DNA of 64,000 nucleotides from Cercozoa sp. M6MM. Taxonomy: Eukaryota > Endomyxa: Ascetosporea. Shown piece by piece: positions 14,422-25,872 of this stretch; position 1 is the first letter of the stretch; each line of letters opens with the position of its first letter. The stretch lies in the NCBI GenBank assembly GCA_040357565.1, contig JBDODJ010000013.1; one strand, written 5' to 3'. The position numbers and the translations under genes are program-made. The notes below the pieces were generated by a model, which made no database searches, was not told where the DNA came from, and worked only from the letters and a program-made list of their open reading frames with translations.

Positions 14422-17400
14422 ATGGTTAAGCGTCGTGCTTCCGGTGAGGCTGCGGGTGCGCCCGAGGCCAAGCGTGCTCGCACCAAGGTATTTTCATATT
14501 TTTCGCGTCGCGTGCAACCGATCGATCATTTTTTGGCGACGTCTGGATTTCCAGAGGTTTATGAAAGAGCTATCTTTCGTTGTTTTCCAGGGGTCGCATC
14601 ATGTGGCGGCCGTTGACGTGGGCGCTCTGCGCGCACGTTCCAAGTCGCAGGTGGAGACGGACGGTGGCAACCCGCCCGTTGACTCCTTCGACGTCGTGCC
14701 CGAGATCGTGACGGCACTGGCGGACACGGGCATCAAGACTCTGTTCCCGATTCAGCAGGTAACCTTGAGTTCAGTCCCCTCTGTTTAAATCCTCCTGACT
14801 GCAACTCACCCTTTAAACTTTTTAGCGCACGTTCGGCGCGATTCTGGGTGGCCGTGACGTGCTCGGCCGTGCCCACACGGGCAGTGGCAAGACGCTCGCG
14901 TTCTCGCTGCCAATCGTGGCCAAGATCGCCAAGTACGGCGGTACTTGCGAAATACTCAAAAAATTCGCAAAATTAAATTCATCGTTGTATGAGTTGCAGG
15001 CCGTCAGATGTCGATCGATGAGCTGCGCCGCTCGCGTGGCCGCAAGCCGCTCGTGATGTGTCTGTGCCCGGTGCGTGAGCTGGCGCAGCAGGTCGGCAAG
15101 GTGTTCGAGACCATGTGCTCTGGTAAGTGTCTCACTGGCATACTTTTTGGCATACTTTTTGACTTGTGGGGTTCCGACTTGACTATTTTGTTTGTTTGAA
15201 TAGCCGTTGGTCTGCGCGTGCTGTGCGTGTACGGCGGCACTGCGTACGACAGTCAGATCCGTGCTCTGCATCGCGGTGTCGATGTGGTCGTGGGCACGCC
15301 GGGTCGCGTGCAGGACCTCATGGAGAAGCAGCACCTGGACCTCTCACTCGTCGAGCATGTCGTGCTTGGTACCTGGGATACACTTTTGTGTGGAGTGTGT
15401 ATGCTGACATATAATGTCCGTGATGACTGTATTGTTTGGTGTGCGAACAGACGAGGCTGATGAGATGCTGAGCATTGGTTTCGAGGAGGCCGTGGAGAAC
15501 ATTGTGTCGGCATGCGGCACTGAGAACCACCAGGGCTTCACGCAGACGCTCCTGTTCTCGGCTACGGTGCCGACCTGGGTGGACAAGATGGTCACCAAGT
15601 ACATGCAGCCCGAGGGCGAGCGTATCACGCAGAAGGTAGACCTGATCTCCCTGTATCTGATATGCCTATATTTCCTTATCCTGGTCTGCAACAGGACCTC
15701 GAGGCCGACAAGGCCAAGGCTGCCGAGCAGCTGCAGGAGGACGCCAGTGAGGAGGAAGAGGACAACGAGGAGTCGTCGGACGACTCTGGCGACGACTCGG
15801 ACAGTGATGACTCTGACTCGGATGACTCTGATGACTCGGATGACTCGGATGAGGACGAGGACGAGGACGACGAGAAGAAGGACGACTCGGAAGACGGTGA
15901 GTACAAGTCGCTGCGCGAGCTGCAGCGCCTCTCGGTCGACCTGGTCGGCAACAAGCAGCGCCAGGCCTCGTCATCGGTGGAGCACATCTGCGTGTGCTGT
16001 CACTACGGTGAGCGACAGAAGGTGCTCGGCGACATCCTGCTGCTGCACGCGGCGCCCAACGAGAAGATCATCATCTTCTGTGAGACCAAGAAGGAGTGCA
16101 ACGAGCTCGTCGTCTCCAAGACGCTGCGTCAGGAGTGTCAGGTACTTGCCCCTCTCCCCCTTGCCCTTTTGTCTTTTTACTTTCCCCCCCCCCCCCCCCG
16201 TACAGGTGCTGCACGGCGACATCCCGCAGAAGCAGCGCGAGATCGTGACCAAGGGCTTCCGCGACGGTGCCTTCCAGTGCCTGATTGCCACCGATGTCGC
16301 CGCGCGTGGTCTTGACTTCCCGGACGTCAAGCTCGTCGTGCAGTGCAAGCCGCCCATGTCGTCCGAGACCTGTACCTCTCCTATCCATACATACATGCTT
16401 GCATACATGTACACATACATACGTATGTACATGTGTGTATGTTTATGTACTGCAGATGTGCACCGCTCTGGTCGTACGGGCCGTGCCGGACAGGTCGGCA
16501 AGAGCATTCTGTTTTTCACGCCGCGCGAGACGTACGACGTGGCGCGACTCGCCAAGCGCGCCAAGGTCGACTTCAAGCGCATCGGCTGTCCGCAACCGCG
16601 CGACCTGGTAGGCTTGTCTCTACTCCTTACCCCTTCCTCTTTACCCCTTCCTCTTTACCCCCTCCCCACCGCAGGTGCGTGCGACGGGCCACGATGCCGT
16701 GGAGGCCATCAAGGGCGTCGACACCAACATGGTCGACGACTTCCGCGATGCGGCGCAGCAGCTGCTGGAGAAGATGCCGGCTGACGACGCTGTGGCTGCT
16801 GCCATGGCTGCCATGGTACACCTCTATTTGTCCTGGTGTGTGCTCCGGTTGGACTAGTTTGACTCATCCTTGCACGGTATCCTTGTGTGGCACAGGCTGG
16901 CTACACGGCGCACTCGGAGCGACGCTCGCTGTTGAGTGGCACGCCGGGCTACGTGACCGTGATGGTGGCCGTGCCCAAGGAGGTGCGCTCGCTCGGTTAC
17001 TTCCGCTCGCTCATTCGCAACAACCTCGGCCATGAGTAAGACATGTTTTACCCTCCCCTTCTTTCTTACCCCTTTACCACCACCCTTTACCCTCCGTTAC
17101 ACACAGGTGCCTGGAGACGATGCGCGGCCTGTCGTACTGCGAGCCGCCAAGTGGCGAGGGTGCCGCTGCCGTCGCCGACATCAGCGAGCAGTTCGAGAAG
17201 ATTGTGCAAGACTTTGAGGGTACCTTGTGGTCCTGTGTGCTGCTTAACGAATGCTCAAGTGCATATGTACCACTGTGATTGCGCAGACCCCGAGACACAG
17301 ATCATGGTGCCGCAGGCTCTTCCCAAGATGGACCTGCCCGAGCCGAACATGAATGGCGGCAATGGCGGTGGCAACTGGGGCGGCAACCGTCGCGGCGGCT

Positions 17401-17749
17401 TCCGCGGGTAGGCCAGGCACCTCCCTTCCCCTCTCTGTCATGTATGTACCCTTTGTATGTCCATTTGTATTAAAAAACACAGTGGTCGCGGTGGCCGTGG
17501 TGGCTACGGCGGTCGCGGCGGTGGCTACGGCGGTCGCGGCGGTGGTGGTGGCTACGGCGGTCGCGGTGGCTACAACCGCAACGGTGGCGGCGGCTTCCGA
17601 AACGGCGGTGGACGAGGCCGTGGACGCGGTGGCTTCGGTGGTCGCGGTCGCGGGTACAGCCTCCTCTTTACCCCGCGTACTATCTAAAACTGTATTTTGC
17701 TGACAGTCGTGGCCGCGGTGGTGGTGGCTTCCGTCGCAACAACTACTAA
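14422..17749 (+). CDS. DEAD-box RNA helicase, nucleolar DDX21/Gu type with acidic insert and RGG tail
   Basis: Start ATG 14422 (MVKRRASGEAAGAPEAKRAR, a basic nuclear-type head). RecA lobe 1: Q-motif region LFPIQQ, motif I AHTGSGKT (about 14872-14895), PVRELAQQ, GTPGR, motif II DEAD split by an intron (15368-15451), motif III SAT (15561). An acidic Asp/Ser/Glu run of about 60 residues (15740-15900) is inserted before lobe 2, an unusual place. Lobe 2: IIIFCETKKE, LHGDIPQKQRE, LIATDVAARGLD and HRSGRTGRAG (16460-16492). The GUCT domain is visible in YFRSLIRNNLGHE (about 17000-17037). The C-terminus is a GGRGG/GGYGGRGG repeat (about 17380-17745) ending RRNNY and TAA at 17747. Relatives unwind rRNA/snoRNA duplexes in the nucleolus. 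Several introns (16142-16206, 16608-16675, 17037-17107, 17652-17706) belong to the C-rich class. Confidence 0.95.
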
Positions 17750-18398
17750 CTTCGATTTATTTTCACCGGCGTCGTTCTTGCCAAGCGACGCCACCAGACT
17801 GAAAAATGACACCGACTCGACCCTGCACACCTTCGCACGTGTCCGTCGTGTCTGCCCTCATTGAACTTTCAAACCGTCCCATCTTTGATCTGATCGTCGC
17901 ACACAAATGACTCACGCTCATGTGCTGTCATGTGCAAAATTAACATAGTAGTACTTGTATTATTTTGCACGGGAGCGGGTGGCACTACTATGTCACGGCA
18001 TAGGTAACTACTACAGTTTCAGAACAAGCCGAAACTGCACTGAAAGAACGAACCTGACTTAAGGTCCAGGCGTAAGCGCATCGTAAAAAACGACGGGAAC
18101 GGAATCAATAATACACTAGCTGAGGAACAGTCGAGGAAGAGCGTGGCGAAAAAGCGTCTCACACGGGCCAAAATTCGTCCTGCTGCGGGATGCCTGCACG
18201 GCCAGACGTAGGTGTGTTATGCGTGTGCGTGTAAGTGTGTGCAATGTGAGTGTGTGCTGTGAGGTGTTACTGTAGACGAGCGAGTGCTTGCAAGGAAATT
18301 AAGGGTGCGTGGTCGAGGTGGCTATTGTGAGCGCACACACACACACACGCACACACACGCACACACGAGTGCAAGCCGTGTGAGCACGTGCGAGGCGT
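17750..18398. other. Intergenic region between helicase and G alpha (convergent)
   Basis: About 650 bp holding the 3' ends of two convergent genes. From about 18210 it becomes GT/CA-rich, with (CA)n near 18333-18366. No gene is seen. Confidence 0.5.
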
Positions 18399-20073
18399 CT
18401 ACATGAAATCGTCGTCATCATCGGGAATGATGATGATCTCCCTGAGCGAGTTGAACACGTGCGCAATGTTCGACGTGTCCGTAGCGCACGTCACGTGCGG
18501 GTACAGTCGCCGGTTCGACCGGTTGCGCGCCGCGAACTGATCGCGAATGTAGCGCACACACGCTTCCTATCGGGTAAAAGGCAAGGGGTAGAGGCAAGGG
18601 CCAGGGGGGTAGGGGTTAAGCGTGGGGCAAGGGATAGAGGTAGCGAGGGTACGAAGGACTGCGGCCCCGTGTAGTTCGGGAAGCACGTAGTGAGCGGCTT
18701 CTTCTTGATCTTCTCCTCGAAAAGATCGCGCTTGTTGAGGAACAGAATCACCGGCGTCTTGAGGAACCAGCGCGAGTTCACCACCTGGGGGGGGGGGGGT
18801 AAAGGTATATATATATATATATATACATAAGCGAGGGTAGGGGTCACCTCGTCGAACAGCGCGAGCGACTCGTTGAGCCGGTTGGTGTTGGCGTCCTCAA
18901 ACATGACCTGGTCGTACTCGGAGATAGCGACGACGTAGATGATGCCCGTGACCTTTTCGTCAGGCTTCTGGCCCGTAGCCAGTTCCTCGAACACTCGTAG
19001 CCACTTCTTGCGCTCCGAGCGTTGGCCGCCCACGTCGCGCATCGAGAACTTCACGCCGTCAATGTCGAACTGCGTGCTCACGATACCCGTGGTACGCACA
19101 CGCGTGCGCAGCACGTCCTGCTCCGACGGCACGTAGCCGCCTTGCACCACCTCGCGCACCTGTCCATACCATAAGCATACATATATATATATATATATAT
19201 AATTTATACATATATATATATACGACTCCCCGTACCTTGTCCAGAAAGTAGGCCGCTGAGTCCGGCAACTGGAACTCTGCGCGTCGCTCGTACGCCTCGC
19301 GCACACCCTGAGATTCCCAGGGGGTATGAGGTACAGGGTAGGGTATGGGGGGGGGGGGGGGGAGGGGTACCTCATCGCGCCAGATGAGCTCGATGGCCGA
19401 CGCGAGTTCCTCGGAAAGTTCGCTGTCCTCGGCGTGCTGCTCGATGAGATCGGCGGCCTGTCGGAACTCGGCCGTCGTCGGTGTCACGATACCGAGTTTC
19501 TGGCAGCCACGCAGCAGGCCCACGGCCGCCTGGATCGTGTTCTCGCACACCGTGTCGAGGAACTCCTTGCGCGTCTCCAGCGGGAAACCCGTGCCGAACA
19601 GAGCCTTCATCTGCTTCAGCAACGTCGACTTGCCGGACTCACCAGCGCCCAGCACCTGCAAGAAAGTCACATACCACCCCCCCCCCCCCCCCCACTGTGC
19701 CAATAGTGTACCAATAGTGTGTGCACGTCCGCCTCCACCGACGGTCCGCGCGTCGTTGCGACTGGCGTGTCATCTTGGAGAGCGGCAGCCTTGGTGCCGG
19801 CTCGATCTGCAGCGCATACACCGGAAGTCACATCAGCATTTAAAAAAAAACCAACACCAATCCAGACAAAACAACAGAAATCTCTGGGTCGACCACGTGC
19901 GTCGCCCGCCACGTGGGCGCACACGCCCAGTGGCAGGCATGTACGTGATTGCACACAGATTTAAGACCCACTCACTCACACGGCACGCCACAACACTTAG
20001 ACCGCGAGAAAACAAAAAAGAAAAGACAACCGGGCGGTGACTTACCCTGGTTTGACGACATGCATGCGCCCAT
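18399..20073 (-). CDS. Heterotrimeric G-protein alpha subunit
   Basis: The start is ATG at 20073: MGACMSSNQ, giving an N-terminal Gly-2 and Cys-4 suited to myristoylation and palmitoylation. Exon 2 (about 19707-19810) adds a G alpha-like linker, and exon 3 begins [19 protein letters not shown] (P loop, about 19600-19655). The helical domain follows ([31 protein letters not shown]). Switch I has [14 protein letters not shown] (Arg and Thr present), switch [14 protein letters not shown] (about 19010-19040), then [14 protein letters not shown] (NKxD, about 18720-18750) and TCATDT (G5, about 18470). All five nucleotide-binding motifs and the GTPase Gln are intact. The C-terminal alpha-5 region reads [16 protein letters not shown] and then ends DDDDDFM, replacing the usual receptor-contact tail. 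Stop 18399-18401. Five or more introns, several C-rich or with TA repeats. A gamma subunit, an RGS protein and a GPCR lie within 36 kb. Confidence 0.97.
18787..18826. repeat. G13 homopolymer and (TA)n in a G alpha intron
   Basis: A run of 13 G (18787-18799) is followed by AAAGG and a TA dinucleotide tract to about 18826. On the sense (minus) strand this reads as TA repeats then a C run immediately before the 3' splice site at about 18786. Confidence 0.95.
19170..19222. repeat. (TA)n tract in a G alpha intron
   Basis: TA dinucleotides over about 50 bp, broken once by ATTTATAC, inside the intron that separates the YFLDK exon from the VREVVQGG exon. Confidence 0.9.
19347..19362. repeat. G16 homopolymer in a G alpha intron
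   Basis: Sixteen consecutive G, reading as C16 on the sense strand, just downstream of the WRDE exon donor and within a TACCCC-containing intron. Confidence 0.95.
19677..19693. repeat. C17 homopolymer in a G alpha intron
   Basis: Seventeen consecutive C on the plus strand, so G17 on the sense strand of the G alpha gene, 25 nt upstream of the P-loop exon. It is the one strand-inverted case among the homopolymer introns of this gene. Confidence 0.9.
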
Positions 20074-20240
20074 GTGTCGTGTTGGTCCTAATATGCGCAC
20101 TATGAACCCCGAAATGTAAACTTGTGTCAATTCGATCGCTTCGATTTCGTTGAGTATTTTTTTAATCTTTCCGGTAAACCGGACTCCGGGACCGGCACAG
20201 ACCTCTGACCTGGTCTCACGCAGCAGTTTCCGTGTGCACG

Positions 20241-21006
20241 ATGCAGCTCAGGTACAAACACAATTTTGTATACAACGTATTCGGTTTAATAAAATAGATT
20301 TGTTGTTTTCAATCAGGGAACTGACAGAATTGGCGGCGGCTTGGCTCCAGTTGCCTCGCCTAGAAGGGTTTCTGACGAAGGTAGCACCCGTGCGCAGTTG
20401 ACGTGCCGTGCATGTCTGGTGTTGTACTGGCAGGTGACGATCCGCGTGGCACAACCTGGCAGGGTCTTGTTGCCAGCGACGTCACTTCGCCACACAGACA
20501 CCGTCGAGCCTGGCCAAGAGAATGGAGCAACGGTTGTGACCAGAACAGTGACAACTGAGGGCAACGGTGATGACGCTGTGCTATGGAGAGAAACGCTGCA
20601 TTTGACTGATCAGTCACTCGAAGTGCCAGCGCCAAGGCCTGGTTTGAACGAGCCCGACGACAGTTCAGAGCACGACCGAACTTTAACCACTTCGAACGTT
20701 GACGTATCAAACGCTCTCTCTTGTGTGACTCTCTCATTTTTCTGACACGCGTTGAGTGTGTAGGACTGTATTGCGCACATGCTATCGGCTTCCGTGTCAG
20801 TGGCTGTTCAACATGGTCACACAAACATGAAACTCTTCCGCGCGGACGTCAGGCACGCTCTCCCTGACGGCGAGGAAACGGTGTATGTCATGTGCAAGCG
20901 TGCTCCTCTTACCACACAACGCAAGGGTGAACTTGGTGTCAAGAGCGTCGCGATCTGTCATGGCAACCTGCACATCCTCGGCGAAGCACTGTTTGCGCCT
21001 ATGTAA
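20241..21006 (+). CDS. Uncharacterised protein (possibly 5' part of the next gene)
   Basis: An ATG at 20241 (MQLR) is followed at once by a GTACAA donor and, after an intron with acceptor near 20317, by ELTELAAAWLQLPRLEGFLTK. A long following exon reads VTIRVAQPGRVLLPATSLRH, then a Glu/Thr-rich region with LWRETLHLTDQSLEVP (20434-20720). The last part (about 20765-21006) contains MLSASVSVAVQHGHTNMKLF and ends ILGEALFAPM with TAA. The composition suggests alternating beta strands, but no family is recognised. A stop at 21004-21006 separates it from the next coding block; an undetected splice could equally join the two into one gene. Confidence 0.4.
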
Positions 21007-21066
21007 TAACCTCAGGTGAACGGAAACTGAACGAATTAAACGCAAGCGGGACTCGAAGACACGACA

Positions 21067-23228
21067 ATGTTCCGGTTCGCGTTATCGCAAGATGGGTCCG
21101 TCCGTCACGTCAGTCAGGTAAACGAATTAGCGTAGATGCCAGTGTACAGTACTAGTAGGTATACCTCCGTACTGTAACTAAGTCATCATTTTCGGGAAAA
21201 CAACCCTCTAGCACTATGGCGGGCCAATCACTTGATCAACTGTGCTCTGGCACTAACTTCTTATTTTCCATAAGGGTTTGCAATGAGTGCGAGCGCGTGC
21301 GCCGACGAGAAATTCAAACGCGGCGAACATTAAAGTCCGAAGGCGCACTGGCACCAGTACTCCCTGGTCGCTCGGCTTGCGTGGCCAGTTCTAAGGTAGT
21401 CGCGCGTGTGTTTGGGTGCCCAATGTGTAAGCGCTTCACAATGACCGCGCTTTTGGGCCATCTAGTTGTCGTCTTGGGTTTGTTGAGTGCGGTTTCCGGC
21501 TCACAACATACCTCGGTATTTCTGCTTTTCGGTTCGGTTGTATTTGTAAACCGTTTCCTTAGCCCGAACTGCCCGATCGGCACAGTCAGACGGTGCAGGT
21601 GACGCTCACAATGGCACTCGGCGTGGATGTCAGCCCTGGGCTCGATTACACCTCGCCAATCCAGCAAGCGTTCAAAGGTACGTATATACGTCAAGATAAA
21701 TTTAGAGTAAATTTGCGAAACTGTTTGTTTGTGTGAATCCTAGAGTGGCAAACTCGACTCAGCCAGCTCTTGCTGACAGTTGAGTTGTCGCAGAGATCTC
21801 AAAGTGCACTGCAACTTCTCGCGTTGCACGCTCAACCGGAGCAAGTGAGACTGCAGGATCGCTACAGCGGAGCGCCGCATTCACTGACCTTGGCGATTCG
21901 CGTGCCGCCTCACCTGGGTCTGCTGGGGCAGCTGCCACACTACCACGCCAGCACTGTGATGCAGGAATTCTTCTTTGCCGCTCAGGTCCATCGCTGTTGT
22001 TTCCTTTCGACAGTTACTGTAATGGAGGTTGACATGAGTCTTTTATAGGCGAGTATAGCGACACCAGTGCTGTCATCCATGTTCGAACTTCGCGATCGTG
22101 TGGCGATTGTTCAGCTTCACTGCAAGTAAGTAACTGTGCGTACCGTACACAACGAAAGTATCACCTTCACATGAGACTGTACAGGGAACGTATGCTTGAA
22201 TTCAACACAAGTATTCACATTCACTCGCAGGGTTACGGGTATCGGTGTCTTTCTCATGCTGTGAGTTGAGTTGTTCTGTTTGATTCTTCTGTTTGATAGC
22301 ACGCTAATGCATTCACCGTACTTGCGCAAGTGCTTGCTTTGCCCGATGCAGCCGTGTCGATCGGAGAATTGCCCGTTCGCACACACTCCGACGGAACGTC
22401 GTGTGCCGCTGCCTCCAAGCGAATTTGGCACATTTCAGTGCTCCAACGTGAGCAGCGAGTGTCGACAGGGTTTTCACTGTCTTGGTCGGCACACCGATGA
22501 GTCACAAAGCCAGAATTTGCAACGTCGCATGCAAATCATTGCCAACTTTGTGCAACAAGGTCGCAGTCAGAGAGACGGTAATTTTCCAGAAATGTTCAGT
22601 CACCTTCCAGATTTGTTTTAAATTTACCTTTGTGCGCACTCCCTGGCAGATACAGCCATTTTGGCAGCACTGGATTGCATCAGAACGCTGAAGCTCACAG
22701 CTCTAACCGAAGGCACAACCGAGGATGGGCTAAAGGCATGCCAGTTGTATCAGCAAGCGGTGAGACCAGTTTTTCGCAGGTTTTCATATCCGAACTGATT
22801 GTTAAATCTTGAAGACTACAGCTCTGGCCAACATGGACATCTACTCGGAAACACTTCAGCGACTGAAAGGTTGTTACGCGAGAAGGTTTTCGGATGTCCC
22901 AGAGTTCGGGGGTACGCTGCGCCAGCAGACGTTTGCGTCCACAGCGGCACCCAATTCCGCGCAGCCACAGCAGCAACAACATCATCAACAACAACAACAG
23001 CAGCAACAACAGCAGCAACAACAACAGCATCAACAACAACAGCATCAACAACAACAGCAGCAACAACAACAAGCGGGAATCAACGAACTGCAGGCTCGAG
23101 TTGCCGCATTGGAAGACGATGTGCGTCGGTATGAGCAATACACGGAGGTGTTAGAGACGGCTGTGCAACGCGAGTATCACTGCACCGGAGAGGCGGTAGT
23201 GCCTCGTCGCCGTTGCTACAGCCAGTAA
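21067..23228 (+). CDS. CCCH-like zinc-finger protein with polyglutamine and C-terminal coiled coil
   Basis: Best start is ATG near 21067 (MFRFALSQDGSVRHVSQ before a GTAAAC donor), but the 5' end is uncertain. An early exon has a CxxC-type segment CNECERVRRREI (about 21280-21315). Middle exons read SPGLDYTSPIQQAFK|EWQTRLS and LTLAIRVPPHLGLLGQLP (21610-21985). The exon at 22300-22560 has regularly spaced Cys and His: YLRKCLLCPMQPCRSENCPF then AH, followed by FQCSNVSSECRQGFHCLGRH. This resembles tandem CCCH fingers of RNA-binding proteins (C-x5-7-C-x4-5-C-x3-H with ENCPFAH). The last exon contains a polyQ/His tract (about 22965-23070) and a coiled coil (INELQARVAALEDDVRRYEQ) before TAA at 23226. 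RNA binding is inferred from the finger pattern only; the exact family is not identified. Confidence 0.55.
22965..23070 (+). repeat. CAG/CAA trinucleotide tract encoding polyglutamine
   Basis: Mixed CAG, CAA and CAT codons encode about 33 residues of Gln with His interruptions in the last exon of the CCCH-like gene. The mixed codons should limit slippage compared with a pure CAG run. Confidence 0.95.
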
Positions 23229-23357
23229 AGTAAATTTACCGTGACGAGAACGGTAGTTTTGTGAGCGAGAAAAACGTCGGTAAAATACACCAATTCAGCG
23301 ACACTTGGAGTTTCAATCACTGCTAGTAGCTAGCGCCATTCCTAGGTGTAGTCAAAA

Positions 23358-23914
23358 ATGACCGGTAGGGTCTCCTTTCGGAGTCAGGAACTGACGCACG
23401 AATATTTTTATTCCAAATATGTTATCCGAGTCAGTTTTACGAGGCTGAAGGAGCTTCAACGGATTCAGTGTTGTCTTTTAATAAATTTAGAATCCGGGAC
23501 CCTGGCGCGGCTGCTGTACGAACGATTCAGTAGTCAAATCGAGGGGTTGACTGTACGGGCTTTCTCTGCTCAATAGAACTCTCTGACTTAAACTTGTCAC
23601 CCAGGTCGAGTGGCTTGCGCGCCCGCACGTGCAAGCGCAGCTGCGAGAGAACTGCGGAAATCGCCTTCGTTTGCCCGTTCATGCGCTGCCAGAAGACGGT
23701 CGCTGGCTCCTCAACCTGAATGTAAAGTCCGATTTAACACACAACAGACAACTGGAGAAAATTGATACCGTTGTTGTCTGGGCAGAGTGAGGTCGTCGCA
23801 GAGGAGATCGAGAAACTGGTCGCAAATGAAGTTCGCGTCGAGTTTCGAGATGAAGACTTCGAGCAGTCCGAAAGTGAAGGCAACGTCAGTGATGAAGAAA
23901 TCCCTCAATCGTAA
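23358..23914 (+). CDS. Small protein with acidic C-terminus, unknown
   Basis: Three or four exons. ATG 23358 opens MTGRVSFRSQELTHEYFYSK, which continues to SGTLARLLYERFSSQIEGLT with a GTACGG donor near 23550. A 53-nt intron ending CCCAG joins in frame to VEWLARPHVQAQLRENCGNR and LPVHALPEDGRWLLNLN (23605-23720). The last exon (from about 23791) reads VVAEEIEKLVANEVRVEFRD then an acidic tail ESEGNVSDEEIPQS and TAA at 23912. A short TTTAG acceptor at about 23490 may mark one more intron. About 150-170 residues, no membrane segment or signal peptide, no family recognised. It sits between two plus-strand genes with only 76 bp to the next ATG. Confidence 0.5.
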
Positions 23915-23990
23915 ACCACTACATAAAACTTACAGACCAGGCCTCAGTGGAAATGAGAAACTTATGTTTTTCAGGCAAGCCATCTCAGTA

Positions 23991-25773
23991 ATGTCGAACC
24001 CAGTGCAGCCTTCGGCACCTCCAGCTCCTCCTCCGGAGTACCAGGAGTACGTGCAGCAACAAGGACCACAGGTTACACAACCGTACCAGCAAGAGTACCA
24101 AGCGTCTCCAGTTCAGCAAACGCGAGTGATCGCGCAGTCTCCTGTCGACGTCGCTGGTATCCGTCATCAGGATTCGGCCATCTGGGTACAGCCGCTTTTG
24201 CTCCTAGAGGACTGGGTTAATAGGCCAGTAAATGAGAACGAACTCAACTCAGGGAAAGGCGATTGTCAGGATTCTCGGCACTGCAGCATGGACGGTGCTG
24301 GGAGCAATCATTCCGTTTTACTTCTTCCTTGCTGTAACACTGCAACTCTCACCGCCAGCACAAGAAGGCACACAGTAAATTTACAGTTATGCGTGCGTAA
24401 AGGTGGCACGCGCAAGCGCCGAACAGGGGTATCCGGTGGCAGTGGTTTCCGGCACCTCACCCATCTACGTGTTGCCGTTGTTGGTGTTCTTAATTTTTCG
24501 ATTCCGGCAACTCGGCACGCCGCGCGGTTCGACGCTGCACCTGTGGACTGTCGGAGCAACCTTTGGATACCTTGGGAGCCTCATTTTTGGCAGTGTTGCA
24601 GCAGGCTTCGCAGTGGCCTATCAACGACAGGAGAACTTTGTTCAGGTGTGTTCCTTCTCGAGCTGTTTTGTTTTAGCCATGAATCTGTCTTCTGTCAGGT
24701 GGGAGAGTTGGCGAAAGTAACGACAATTTTGCCACAGGAAGCACTGCAAGCACGCGGCTATCATTGTACCTACACTCACAAACTGAAGTTTGGTCGCTTT
24801 GTTTTCTTTCAGTTTACAGTTGATGCAATACAGTGACACTCCCAATGGACATCAATGTGGATCCAGCGAAGGCGGTTCGACTTGTGGGTTGAGCATTCTG
24901 GCCAAATGGACCAACAAATCTAGATTTACTCTGCAGATTCGAGAGAAATCAGGCACACAGTATCGAAACCACGTTTGCGTTGCGCCCATTATGCGAGTGC
25001 CTTTGACTTTAGACGAAACTGACTGTTTGACTGTGTATTCTGGCAACTGAACGCAGGCGCAAGAAGCGAGCACAAACTTCTTCATGGTGTACGACGGCAA
25101 CAACGACATCCAAGGACTGTGCAACAACACTGACACCGTAGCGCTTTCGTTTTGCGAGGCTTCAGTTGCTAAATTTACTGTACTGTGTTCATGAAACAGG
25201 ACAACTTGCGCAAACTGTTCCGACTGGCGATGGAAGAACGAAATGTTTTGGTACGGTAGCAAAACGCACTTCAACACCTTTTATGTGCCAAACCACTTGC
25301 AACTGACAGTCTCCGCCCTCGCGCGATTTCGTTAAATTCACTTTTCGTGACAAGGAGATTGCCGAACAGGCGGCTTTGCAGGTCCCAACCCATCCATACT
25401 CAGTGCTTGAAGGTGACTACCCGCACTGCAAATGTGCAGATCGCATCGAACCTTAATTTTTCGACGAGGACCCTCCCTACACTGTGAAATAAGTTTCTAC
25501 CTGCAGTTGTACGTGTGATATCTGTGGTGGGTGCGCATGTTGCAGTTGTACGGTCCAGACCCAGCGAAAAAGCAGCAAACCAGAAGCGAAATAATCAAGG
25601 TTCACAATATTCAGTAGTATCCGTAGCGTTCCCAGTGCTCGCACTGCAAATATCCACTGTACTGGACGCAGGGCATGCTAATTGGAGTCATGTGCTGGTG
25701 CCTCTTGGCTTTTTTCGGTGTCATGGCCTACGCGCAGCGAGCATACTCGCGCGGACGACTCACGACGACTTGA
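23991..25773 (+). CDS. Multipass membrane protein with Pro/Gln-rich N-terminus and PPxY motif
   Basis: Start ATG 23991: MSNPVQPSAPPAPPPEYQEY, a Pro/Gln-rich cytosolic head with a PPPEY (PPxY) motif of the type bound by WW domains. Exons then encode membrane segments: ILGTAAWTVLGAIIPFYFFL (about 24260-24330), YVLPLLVFLIFRFRQ and TVGATFGYLGSLIFGSVAA (24470-24620). A long lumenal or extracellular part follows with paired Cys (PNGHQCGSSEGGSTCG; TQYRNHVCVAP; IQGLCNNTD). A final membrane segment GVMCWCLLAFFGVMAYAQRA precedes a short basic tail and TGA at 25771. Four or so membrane spans with one large Cys-containing loop. I do not recognise the family; an endosomal or plasma-membrane role tied to ubiquitin ligase recruitment through PPxY is only a guess. 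Confidence 0.6.
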
Positions 25774-25872
25774 TCTGACCTTTCATTGGCAACTGTGGCG
25801 GAACCGATATTGCAATTCGGTCAATAGCAGTTCATTTTTAGTTCATAACCAGCTAAGTTCAGTCCCGTTCAT

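Noticed and set aside
14822-15334. 170-codon minus-strand frame opposite helicase motifs I-Ib
   Set aside because: Antisense to conserved helicase exons with introns in phase on the plus strand.
15666-15987. Minus-strand Ser- and Arg/Pro-rich frames opposite the helicase acidic insert
   Set aside because: They are antisense shadows of the Asp/Ser-coding repeat in a strongly supported exon.
17353-17703. Val/Ala-rich plus-strand frame over the RGG tail
   Set aside because: Shifted reading of GGC-rich RGG codons; the RGG frame continues the helicase and ends in a proper stop.
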